Positions 31,400 to 41,736 of a DNA stretch of 64,000 nucleotides are shown piece by piece; position 1 is the stretch's first letter; each line of letters opens with the position of its first letter. A model generated the notes under the pieces. The model worked only from the letters and a program-made list of their open reading frames with translations. It had not been told where the DNA came from and did no database searches. Origin of the DNA: Caprella mutica (lineage: Eukaryota; Arthropoda; Malacostraca; Amphipoda; Caprellidae). The translations under genes were made by a program, and so were the position numbers. The stretch lies in assembly GCA_947561585.1 (NCBI GenBank), contig CANNZV010000840.1:62001-126000 (forward strand), written 5' to 3'.

Positions 31400-34300
31400 C
31401 TAAAAGAAAAAGGTTGATAATTTAAAAAAAAAGAATCCGCAACATTTGAGCATTAGTCTTGTTCACCCATGTCAGTGTTCTGTCCATTCCGTGTCCTCTC
31501 AGTGTTTTTTTTTTAGCACTAAGAGCATACGGTACTGCGTGAACGTGTTCGTTTAATTTAAAATAATGATTCCTTTTTTTCACTGGCACTGAAGCACTGA
31601 GAGGACAGAAAGTACACGTCACGGATAGAAAACTGATGTGTGTGAACAAGTCTTAAAGGTAGTTACTAGTTATTAATAAAGTCAAAGCAAGAACTAACCT
31701 TGGAGTAGATGCCGCTACAGATGAACTCTTGCTGGTACACCCAGACTCTTGAATGAGGACAGTTTTGTTGTTTAGAGACTTGACATCTTTCACCTGCTTG
31801 CCATCTAGGGATAGCTGCAACCTTTCCTTTGGAATACCGAATAGTCTCTCAATTTCTAAATACATTTCATCCACCTTTGTCATGGTAGGTTTACCGACAG
31901 GATTCTGCAGAAGTAGAGTAGCAGACTTCGCGTTCTTGTAGCCATTTCTTGGAGATCCGTTCAAAACCAACTTGACGGAAGGTGCGAAGAGAGTTTCGTT
32001 GGATTGTGAAGCAGTCGATTCTGTTGAACTGGAATCCATGCAGCTGCCACTGGCATAATCTTTGGTGATGACAAACTTGAAAGGAGCAGAATTGATCTTG
32101 CTATCATTATCCTCGATGATAACAACACTACCACTAGGTCTCTTGTCCAAAGGAAGCAGGGGTGCTCTGGTGGTTGTCTGAATATGGGACAAATGCTGTT
32201 CAATAACCTTTGGCAGCTCTCCTGTTGGATCTGAAACAGAATACCAGACTGTCACCTCGTCAGTAGGCACAAGTTTAGCCTTCTTTTTCAGTCTCTGGAC
32301 TCTGTTGATGACCTCACGGGCCAGACCTTCCCAGAGCATCTCTTGAGAGGGCGTAGTGTCGAGAAGAATAAGAACAGATGAGTCGGAATGAGCCTGGTAC
32401 TTAGAAGCAAGCTGATCAGCCATCTTACCACTGAAACTGTATTTGATGAAGAATTCATCAGATGTAATTTTGTGACCTAGCAATTCAATGGAGCCAGCAG
32501 CCAGTGCTTTGGTGATCTCTTCGTCAGAAAGCTGTGCAACAAGTTGTTGAACCTTCTTAACGTCACCTTTCAATCTTGCACCAACCAACTTGAAGTTAAT
32601 TTCTGCTTTCAGAGCAACACCGTACTTATCCTTATCTGTAGATGTTGTGACCTTACGCACGTTCAACTCTTCTTTGATGTAAGATTCCAGTAGCATAACA
32701 TCATCAAGAACTTGCTTGTCTTTCTGAATGACAACCACTTCAGGTAAGGGATACTTGATGGGGCAGTTAATCTTGTCTCTCAGACAGCGTCCCAAATCCA
32801 CAACAGATTGCAAAACGGACACTGCGGACTCTGTTCGTTCACTGATGAGGTCCTTGCGCGGTGTTGGGACCATTAGGTAATGTACTGAATCAGACTGTAT
32901 GGGACTTCCATCCTTCAACACCTTCTTTAGATTCTGGAACATGGTTTCAGTGATGAATGGAGTGAAGGGAGACATGATGCGTACCATTGTCATCAAGACA
33001 TCGTAGAGTGTGTTCAGAGACTGCTGACATTCCTTAACACCAGCATCACCTTTCAGTCTCTTTCTGTTGAATCTTACATACCAGTTAGTTAAGTTATCAA
33101 CAAACTTGACAAGCTTCGGTGTGACAGTGTAGAGTCTGTACGCCTTCATCTCCTCAATTACGTATGACAGAAGACTCTGCGTGAAAGAGAGGATCCACTT
33201 GTCCATAACATTAGTGGGTTTGTTAGCAACAGCTTCATCATATTGGAAAACTATTCCTTCATCTTTCTCAAGCCTCTCAACCTGCTGCACGAAGTAGCGG
33301 TAGGCATTGAGCCAAGGGATGAAGACTTCTTTGAGTAGAGCAAAGACTTCATCTTCTTTGAATCGGAGGTTCTCACCTCGGACGGCAGGACTGTTAACCA
33401 GGTAAAGACGGACAGCATCTGCTCCATACTTATCAACAATAGTCATAGGATCTGGGTAGTTCTTTTTGCTTTTGCTCATTTTTTGTCCATCTGAAGCCAG
33501 GACAAGACCATTGACAATGAGGTTTTTGAAGGGTGCCTTCCCAAACAGGGAGGTTGATATCACAAGAAGAGTGTAAAACCATCCACGAGTTTGATCAACT
33601 CCTTCTGCGATGAAATCTGCAGGGAAACAGTCTTCAAACTGATTCTTGTTCTCGAATGGATAGTGAACTTGTGCGTAGGGCATTGAACCTGAAATAATAG
33701 ATGGAATATTATTATATCTAGCTACCTTTAGCTATTTATAGTTGAATTACAAAAAATATGAAAAAAATCAATTCTTGAATTTAAGTAGCAACCCAGAGAA
33801 AAAGTTATGTTGAAGCCACAAAGATATAAGAAAAACGACAGCATGAATTTTTTAAGACCCAACAACTTTCTCTCTGAGAATAAGCTAAGTTTCTCTTTTT
33901 ATTTAAGAGATATTTACCTGATTCAAACCAACAGTCAAAGACTTCAGAAACTCTCTTCAATGGAGGTTGACCAGGTCTGGAAGAAGGAATTGTGATGTGG
34001 TCAATACTGTCCCTATGAATGTCTGTAACTTTCTCTCCACTGAGACGCTCCAGCTCTGCAATGCTGGAAATGCAAACCACTTCCTGCATGTCCTCAGAGA
34101 CCCACAGAGGAATGGGTGTTCCCCAATATCGGTTTCTGCTGATAGCCCAGTCCCTAGCATCTCGCAACCAGTTGGCAAACCTCTTGTTCTTGATGAAATC
34201 TGGCACCCAGTACGTATCAGCATTGCTTTCAAGTAGCTTCTCTTGCATGTGCTGCACTCTCACGAACCAAGAAGGTACAGCTTTGTAGATGAGTGGCGTG

Positions 34301-37300
34301 TCAGACCTCCAGCAGAAAGGGTAACTATGGTTAAGACGATCAGCAGACACCAATCGTTTCTCTTCTCTCAGGTGTTTGATGATGTTCTGATCTGCATCTT
34401 TCACATGCTGTCCTTTGAAGTGAGTGACGGTGTCTGTGAACCTGCCTGCAAGATCAACAGGACAGATTGCCTCTTGATCTTTGCTGATGATACCGTATGA
34501 AAGACAAACACGGAAATCGTCCTCACCGAAATAAGGAGCTTGGTGGACAATGCCAGTACCTGACTCAGATGTGACATATCCATCACATAGAACCTTGAAA
34601 GCACCTTTGCTCTTCATTTCACTGAAATACGTGAACAAAGACTTATATTCAAGACCCTCTAATTCTTTACCTTTGAATTTTGAAAGGACTTTATAATCAT
34701 CAGGTGATTTGAAGAGCTGCGTTAGTCTGGCTTCCATAAGAACAAATGTTCCTTCCACCTCCCTAGATTTACCCTGAACCTTGACATAGTCCATTTCAGG
34801 GTTCACACATAGAGCTAGATTAGAAGGCAAGGTCCAAGGAGTGGTAGTCCAAGCAACTAACATTGTCCCGTCATTGCTGACAACTTTGTTTGACGACATA
34901 ACTGGGAATGTCACCACTACGCTAGGATCTTGAACATCTTTGTAGTTCTGTCCAGCTTCAAAGTTAGAAAGAGGCGTAGCACAGGCTGTTGAGAAGGGCA
35001 TCACTTTGAATCCTCTGTACACAAGACCCTTGTTGTAAAGTTGACTGAAAACCCACCAGACACTTTCCATGAACCAGGGGTACATTGTCTTGTAATCATT
35101 ACGGAAGTCAATCCAGCGACCGAACCTCGTAACAATTTGCTCCCACTCATCAGCGTATCTAGTAACAATACTTCTGCACAATTCATTATATTTCTTGATG
35201 CCCATCTTAGCAACGTCATCGGGACCTTTGATTCCATGGGTCTTGTCAATCTCGTATTCCTGAAAAAAAATGTTAAGACTATTTATTAACTAAATAAAGT
35301 TAGCTAGATAGCAATAGGATAAAATTCTAAAACTTAGGTGATGCAGAAATATAACTAGTTAGGTACCTAGCTACCTACATTATATGACTGAAACTGTCTA
35401 ACAACTCTTAACTCTGAAAATACCAATGGGTCCTCACTAACTTCCTATAGCTATTGCAAAAAAAAAAGAAAACGTAGCTAGCTACCTACCTGAATCAATC
35501 AAAAAGATATTCTCAATTAATTGTGCCTAGATATTCTAGAATTAGTTAGCTATGCCTTTCGGTGTCCAAGGAAAGAATATGAATAGTAGATAAAGGGTTC
35601 TTGAATAAAACAGATAGTTAATCTTTGATCTTGAGAGAATTTCAGCATAGAAGATTAGTCTGAGCCGAATTTGAATAGTAGGTTTAGCTACCTCCAATAG
35701 CATAATATAACTAGCTAACTACATCAGCTAGTCATTTACAATGGAATAATTGACAAAACGCGTAAATAATAGACTAGAAAATGGGAGCAACAGCTCCAAC
35801 TGATGATAAACATAGCTAGATTTCAAAATACAGGGTGGCGCAAAAAAAAGGAAACCCATTTTCAAATTAGTTTATAGCTAGCTATTACAAACTATCAAGG
35901 ATAGAAATTTTCTAAAAACAAAGTTTTATTCGTTTACTTTTTCTGTATCTATCTTGACAATCTGTTAAAGTTATGACCAAAATTAAACATCCAACAGTGA
36001 ATTGAAAAAATGGAAATAAAAAGGAATTGCGCGAGGGCGAAAAACATGACAAAAAACTTTACAATAGGTATGGCTAATTCATATCTATAATCCATATGGC
36101 CAGTTCCATATATCAATATTACAATTTTTCATTCAATTTAAGTTATGGTTATTAACTCTTTCATTCATGGATAACACATCTTCATTACGAATCATGATGT
36201 CTTCTACAAAACATGCATTTCTTTGCAGAAATAATTCAGTAAGATTTAGATTGTGAGGAAAATCTAGTTTAAAGAGTAGGAGCCTTACACGCATCTAGAA
36301 AAGATGATAGCTATCTCAAATCTTTTTGAACAATTCTGTGAAATGTGTCTTTAGTGATGTCCAATCCGATCTATCCGTTTGATGTTTTTGGGTTTTCAAT
36401 AAACTGTTCATAAATAATATTAATGCTTTCATGCGTTCGTTCTGTTCTCCTGCGACCTGATCGCTTTTTGTTCAAATTTAAAGTGTTTTTTTCTGTTATA
36501 AACTTATTAACATAGTTGACGAAAATATTATCAGAAACCAATGTGTTCAAAATGAAGTTGAGCCTGTTAAAAGCTTCCAGTGTTTAAATAACTTGTCAAA
36601 ACAAAAACTATTTGTTCTTTTGAAAGCTGCATTTTGAGGGTTTCGAACAGGAAATACAAATTAATGACGAAATGATTTCAATAAAGGTATTAATTTTAGC
36701 TCCAATACCAACTCTCAAATGATATTTCTTTATTATTTCTTATTTGTTTACGAAAAATAGTAGAAGTAAATGTATTTAATATTCAATGTTCCTTAGAAAA
36801 TGAATTACATAGCTAAAGCTACCTATTGTGAAGATTTTCTTCTTATATTTCGTTCTTGCGCAAGCCCATTTTATTTTATTTTTTCAATTCGCTGTAGGAT
36901 GCAGGGCTGTGGAGTCGGAGTCAAAGCTTTTTTCGGGGAGTCGGAGTCAGGAGTCTAATATTTGTACCGACTCCCGACTCAAAGCTATAGATATAAGTCA
37001 CAAAAATTTAGATCCATTTTATTTGTTGTTCATCATGTTAAATATCTCATAAGAACTAATAATTGCTCATAGATATGAATTAAATCAAAATTTATAGTCT
37101 AAACATTCAAATGACTCAATATTGCTTATAAAAATACTGTAAAACTGTTTGTTGGAGTTGGAGTTGTGGAGTCGGTGAAATTCTTTATAAAGGAGTCGGA
37201 GTCAATAAATTCAAAATAAAGGAGTCGGAGTTGGAGTCAGAGTCGAACATTTTATGTACCGACTCCGCAGCTCTGGTAGGATGTTTAATATTAGATTAAA

Positions 37301-38226
37301 AATATTTAATTAGATTATAAAGATAGATACAGAAAAAGTAATGAATAAAACTAAACTGTGTTTTTAGAAAATTTCTAGCTTTGATAGTTTGTAAAATAAA
37401 CTAATTTGAAAATGGGTTTCCATTTTTTGCACCACCCTGTAGAACTTTGAGCATTAACATCAAGCCAGTCTTCAAAATTTAGTTAGCTCTGTACCTAGCT
37501 ATTCAACAAATATCTCATTGAAACAAAATCAATTTCACTTACAACAGGCAGACCATGAGTATCCCATCCAAATCTCCTTGGTACATGGAAGCCAGTTTGA
37601 TGAGCCCAGCGGGTCACAACATCTTTAATGGTACCAGCTAAAATGTGACCATAATGTGGCAGACCCGTAGCGAATGGTGGCCCATCATAGAATGAGAACC
37701 TGTAATAGATCAAACATATCAGCAAGTGAGAAACAAGTAGCAGTAGTACCTTGATAAGAACAAGCAATTTAATAAATGAGGTAAAAAATTTACATGGAGA
37801 ATTGAGCTATACAAAAGAAGCTAGCATATTTACATTTCATATTAATACGAATAAAATGATCTGTTTGCTAGTTATTGAAATATTTTAATTACTGTATTTT
37901 AAATTATAGCTATGTGTGGCTACTATAGATGTGCTATCAGTGGGCAACTTCATGAATAAATCTACACCAATTCTATCACAAGCCAATTAAAATTAACTAG
38001 GTAACTATACATTTTAACATTTCAAACTATAATTTAGGAATTCCTACTAACAATATGCAATGAATGTTATACACTAACAGTTCACATACCTTGGTTTATC
38101 CTTGCTTTGTTTCAAACAATTCTCAAAGACTTTCAGTTCCTTCCATAGCTTTAAAACCAATTCTTCTTCACCTGGAAATGAAATCTTGTCCACTTCAGAC
38201 ACAGGGGATAATTTACTGCTGGACAT
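31180..38226 (-). CDS. IleRS: Cytosolic isoleucyl-tRNA synthetase
   Basis: Charges tRNA-Ile with isoleucine in the cytosol (class I synthetase). Five coding exons on the minus strand join in phase: 38226-38090, 37699-37543, 35259-33918, 33688-31699, 31399-31180. They give 1281 residues, near the roughly 1230-1260 usual for animal cytosolic IleRS. Motifs seen: [16 protein letters not shown] with the HIGH-type HYGH at 61-64; GWDTHGLPV at 90-98; editing-domain [10 protein letters not shown] at 236-245 and [15 protein letters not shown] at about 332-346; [14 protein letters not shown] around 540; GVDQTRGWF at 575-583; and KMSKS at 615-619. The C-terminus holds two related blocks ([13 protein letters not shown] and [13 protein letters not shown]), matching the UNE-I repeats of animal enzymes. 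The start context is CAAAATG. The 5' UTR continues to 38,251, where an acceptor implies an upstream non-coding exon. The first intron, intron 3 and intron 4 carry transposons or repeats. Confidence 0.97.
31456..31652. mobile_element. 197-bp MITE in IleRS last intron
   Basis: The left end GTCTTGTTCACCCATGTCAG is mirrored by the right end, read in reverse GACTTGTTCACACACATCAG. TTA flanks both sides (31,453-55 and 31,653-55). The 3-bp TTA duplication fits PIF/Harbinger-type MITEs. The arms continue through 'gtcctctcagtg'. Confidence 0.82.
31699..33688 (-). CDS. IleRS: IleRS coding exon 4 (KMSKS and anticodon-binding region)
   Basis: The acceptor is ctattatttcag and the donor ccaag|gttagt. It encodes [20 protein letters not shown], the KMSKS loop, the helical anticodon-binding domain and the first UNE-I-type block. 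It ends in phase 2. Confidence 0.96.
33918..35259 (-). CDS. IleRS: IleRS coding exon 3 (editing domain)
   Basis: The acceptor ttttttttcag precedes [20 protein letters not shown]; the donor tcag|gtaaat follows FDCWFES. This 1342-bp exon carries the whole CP1 editing domain and ends in phase 1 inside the Gly of the ESG motif. Confidence 0.96.
36303..36480 (-). pseudogene. Transposase N-terminal remnant (mariner/IS630-type)
   Basis: The minus-strand frame reads [20 protein letters not shown], then [13 protein letters not shown], a stop, [19 protein letters not shown], then a stop. The pattern RSGRPRT....I..V...V..NP..S......LGIS..T..RIL.KDL is the helix-turn-helix part of this transposase group. 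The two in-frame stops mean it is dead. Confidence 0.8.
36902..37275. mobile_element. hAT-like non-autonomous element nested in the mariner
   Basis: An exact 8-bp target duplication GTAGGATG flanks it (36,894-36,901 and 37,276-37,283). The ends are CAGGGCTGTGGAGTCGGAGT and, inverted, CAGAGCTGCGGAGTCGG. Subterminal GGAGTCGGAGTC words recur on both sides. The 8-bp duplication and CAGGG-type ends are the hAT hallmarks. It is 374 bp and non-coding. Confidence 0.93.
37543..37699 (-). CDS. IleRS: IleRS coding exon 2 (HYGH motif)
   Basis: The acceptor is tgatctattacag and the donor is gttgtaagtg. It encodes 52 residues from [12 protein letters not shown] to DTHGLPV, the ATP-binding HIGH-type signature of class I synthetases. 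Confidence 0.96.
38090..38226 (-). CDS. IleRS: IleRS coding exon 1
   Basis: Starts at ATG 38,226-38,224 and encodes [20 protein letters not shown] and on to KDKP. The donor ccaag|gtatgt ends it in phase 2. The 5' UTR on this exon reaches 38,251, after an acceptor gttttcag. A consensus donor (gatg|gtgagt) at 39,952-39,947 is one candidate end of the upstream non-coding exon. Confidence 0.93.
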
Positions 38227-38251
38227 TTTGAAAAAGTTTACATAATCAAAC

Positions 38252-39545
38252 CTGAAAACAAGAAATGATCAATAATCACAAAGCAAATCTTTGGAAATTT
38301 GGGACATGCTTATAACAAAATTTCTAGAACATTTTTTCTAATTTGTTGCCAAGTTTCAGAAAATATTACACTTCACAGAGGCAGTCAGTTCAATTAGCTA
38401 TTAAATTTTATGGTGGCCTGTCAGGGTAGCCCGGGTATATCAATTTTAGATCACAGAAAAGTTGTCAGTAATAACATGCAAGCCACTTTGAACAGTCTTA
38501 AACTTGCCATTAGAATGGCAAGTTTGGACATGCTTTATTACCTGGCAGTGAATTTAGCTAGCAGCTAGCTACCAGCCATTCTGCCAAGTAAAATAGTATG
38601 GCTCATAAACTTTCCATTTGTCTCTCCAGCTCTCTCCAAAAAAAACAAGTAATTTCTCTAAAATGATCAAATTAAATTATCATAAATTCTCTTCAAAATA
38701 ACATTGTAGCATTATAGCATAGGAGCATAATAGATATTGCTTGCTCTCAGACTCCATTTGCAATTGAAGGGCTCAAAATAACTGTTACAAACTCGACCTT
38801 ACACTGGCGAGTTTGGACATGCTTTATTACCTAGGTTACAGCCTAGTCTGCAGAATATGGGAGAATTTGGGATATTCTCAATGAACAATTTTGAATTAAT
38901 TCCTATGTTTACAATAATTTTGATACAAACTTTTCTGAATTATCCCTATATTTGCATCAATTTTACTGTGAGCAGAAAGAGAGATCACAACCAAAACTTT
39001 ACCAGTTTCTGCTGACTGGGTAACTGCAGACTTACAGTCTGGGATTTAACAAACAAAAATCTAAAAAATAATGGTATTATGATAACATAGGAAATTAGGA
39101 GAAAATAGCTTTAAAATCCATTGACTTTGCACTTGCTAGAATATTATTTTCAAAGGGGAAAAAATTCCACAGACAAGTTACTGGATCAATGGAAATTTCC
39201 ATGTTTCAGAGCATGTCAGTTAAAGCCAATTAATCAATAAGATTTCAAAAGGTCAAAACTCAGATCTGTCAGAATCATTTATGTCTAATTGGCTTAAAAT
39301 TTTAAATTAATTCCTATGTTCCCGAGTTAATTTTGGCATGAAATCGTCAAAAAAATGAGCCAAATTGACTTCGCTCATAATTTTTGTGATATATTGGCTC
39401 AAAATTGGCATACACTTTTCCAGCCTCTGAAACATGGGCCAGCCTGCAGAATATGGAACATTTATCAACGACTCTGCAACAAATCTGAGCCCGATTTTAG
39501 AAATTTTAGATCTCTGCACGAGATCTTGAATTAATTCCTATGTTA
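38252..39545. repeat. Mosaic of dispersed repeat modules in the IleRS 5' intron
   Basis: Modules seen elsewhere occur here. One is 'gccattagaatggcaagttt' + 'ggacatgctttattacc' (also 47.77 and 48.45 kb). Another is the block 'catttgcaattgaagggctc' (also 47.82 and 48.41 kb). A third is 'gaaatcttgaattaattcctatg'-like sequence with 'ctgcagaatatgg' junctions at 38,850 and 39,430 (also 47.7 and 52.07 kb). The modules are rearranged relative to the 46-52 kb cluster. Confidence 0.65.
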
Positions 39546-40020
39546 GCGTCAGACCGGATGGCCTTGCGCATTTTCTGCGTACTTTGATTTTACAAAAAAA
39601 CTAAAGGAGCCAGCTATCTGATTTTTTGTGTGCAGATAGAAGTATAGTGGACCTAGGTGCTCACCTGCTTTTTAAGTTTGACAGAAAAAAAGTTATCCAC
39701 GAAAAACTGTGCGCAGTCATTGTGGGCAAAAACCGGGTAAATTTTGAGCGCTTTCCGGGTGTACTTGCGCACCTCGCAAGTATACCCAATGTGAAACTGC
39801 GCAGTGCGCAAGTTCAGCCTATATATAAACTGTGCATAGAAAACTCCATCCATGTTCCAACTGTTTATAAGCAAATTCATACTTTTGTTATCTAGAATGA
39901 TACTAAATGACTGTAAAAATGCTAGTACCTTTACCCTACATACTTGACTCACCATCACTACCAAATATTAGGATGCAAGATCAAGAAAATAATGAATGGC
40001 ACACACTTGTCAGATTGGCT
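39546..40020. other. G+C-richer segment with a hairpin
   Basis: 'gggtgtacttgcg' at 39,756 pairs with 'cgcaagtataccc' (to 39,786) around CACCT. 'ctgcgcagtgcgcaag' follows. Short open frames of 89 and 103 codons overlap here on opposite strands without recognised domains. It may contain the IleRS promoter or first non-coding exon; not proven. Confidence 0.35.
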
Positions 40021-40029
40021 TTGTTAATG

Positions 40030-40375
40030 CTTTAAACCTGCATTGATCTGCTTTGCCACTGCCATGAATCTGTCCCGATCTGCTATGCGAGTTCCCCAAT
40101 CTTCTATGCAACTGCCCCAATCTGCTGTGCAATTGCCGTAAGTCTGCCATAATCTGCATGCAACTGCCGTGAATCTGACCCGATCTGCCTCTATCTCCTG
40201 TGCAATTGCCGTGAATCTGACCTGATCTGCTGTGCATCTGCCTCTATCTGCTGTGCAGTTGCCGTGAATCTGGCCCGATCAGCTGCTGAGAATCTGCCAT
40301 GCAACTGCGCCAAATATATCCTGATGGTAGATTCACGGCAATTGAATAGCAGATCGGGTCAGATTCACAGCAGTT
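40030..40375. repeat. About 30-bp repeats in both orientations
   Basis: Units on 'aattgccgtgaatctgaccc' + 'gatctgctgtgc' repeat about nine times with variation. They are followed at 40,325-40,372 by inverted copies ('agcagatcgggtcagattca'). Confidence 0.82.
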
Positions 40376-41736
40376 GCATTGCAAATAAATAAATTCAGAA
40401 ATTCGTCTTTGCATCATATTGCCGACTTTGAATTTCCCTAGAACTCCCTCATAATTAATTGCCGACACAAAATCCCTCAGAAGACTGTCAAAAACTAAAA
40501 TAACTGCACTAGTCAAATCAGTTTGGTCAGCTATAAACACTGAACGGTCAAAACTGTATACGTATCTAAAATTCTTAAGTGATCATCATCACGTAGCATC
40601 AATGTGACCGTGTGACGTCATCAAATCGCGCTGAAGTTGTAACTGGTATGTTTATCATTATACATACGTCATAATAGCGTCACTGAAGTAATTGAACAAG
40701 TTCTAAATATCAAGACATGTTCTTATGTTTTCCCACCAATTTGCCGGCCCATTTGAAGGGTATTTACAAGTTATATTACCGTATATAATGTGAAATCTGT
40801 AACTGTATTATTATATTATCAAGAATGTATTATATATGGTAAACCTCTCTTAAATAACCTGTTTAACCTTATACCTACCAGTTAGTGACAGTTACCACCG
40901 TACCATGTTACATACAGTAACCTACCTAATAATTATTATTCAACTTTCATTCTGATTGGTAGGTATCCATAGTTCATTATAATTTATACCTAAACTTCAG
41001 CTAACTTGGATGCACATTAAAATAAAAGTTCAATAATTATTACCTGTAGGTATACTCTTATCTTACATGACCAAAAATGTGGAACCGTTCGATAATTAAA
41101 GAATTATCAAAACAAACTACCTAGGTACTACGTTTATATAGCCTTATATGTATAGGTATTAAGTACCTACATTCATTCAGTTTAAAATATTTACTCAAAA
41201 TACCTAATTAAAGGAACAGTAATGTTTATAAACTAGTGCTTTATAATTTATCAAATTGAAATCTAAATTTTCCGATCGTATTATTTCTTAAATATTAGGC
41301 TAATGGTGAATACTTTTAAACATGTACAAGTCCAGACTCCAGACAGTAGTCTGGTACATGTCTAGAACAGAAAATCTTAAATTCAAACATTTAGCTATAC
41401 TTATAATAGGAAGGTATTTTGTGTTAATTAGGTAGCTATTCTGTATTAGTATTACTTGATTAACCATTATTTTTAATAATCTGATTATATTCATTGAATA
41501 GCTACAACTTTTTCTATATTTACAAGTTCGATACATGTCTGAAACTGTTTCGATACATGTCTGATATATATACCTACCTACTCATAGAGCGTCATCCTGA
41601 CAGTCATTTTGTTTTCTAACTTATGTACCTACGTAATGGTACGTGAACTTCTGATTTAAATATTTTAATCATACGTTTTTAAAACTTTATAATTTCCTAC
41701 TTTAACAATTTAACTAGAATCGAAATTATTCCCACC
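40376..41736. other. Non-coding; contains a family I right end
   Basis: 'cttacatgaccaaaaatgtg' + 'gaaccgttcgataatt' at 41,054-41,094 is a family I right end. A related 'attggtaggtatccatag' lies at about 40,958. Otherwise there are only short 'taggtacctac' words. Confidence 0.5.

Larger units (their letters stand above)
35831..37439. mobile_element. Mariner-like element in IleRS intron 3
   Basis: TA lies on both sides (35,829-30 and 37,440-41). The ends are CAGGGTGGCGCAAAAAAAAG and, inverted, CAGGGTGGTGCAAAAAATGG. The inverted repeats run about 120 bp ('gaaattttctaaaaaca', 'ttttctgtatctatct'). The interior carries a broken minus-strand transposase N-terminus and a nested hAT-like element. It belongs to the insect group whose ends begin CAGGGTGG; two more members lie at 57.85 and 59.73 kb. 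Confidence 0.93.

Noticed and set aside
33967..34288. Plus-strand open frames of 82-91 codons over the tRNA synthetase
   Set aside because: They lie opposite well-conserved IleRS coding sequence, which explains their openness.
35831..37439. Extra IleRS exon within intron 3
   Set aside because: Exons 2 and 3 join directly in phase at GLPV/EYEID as in all IleRS. The intron content is transposon.
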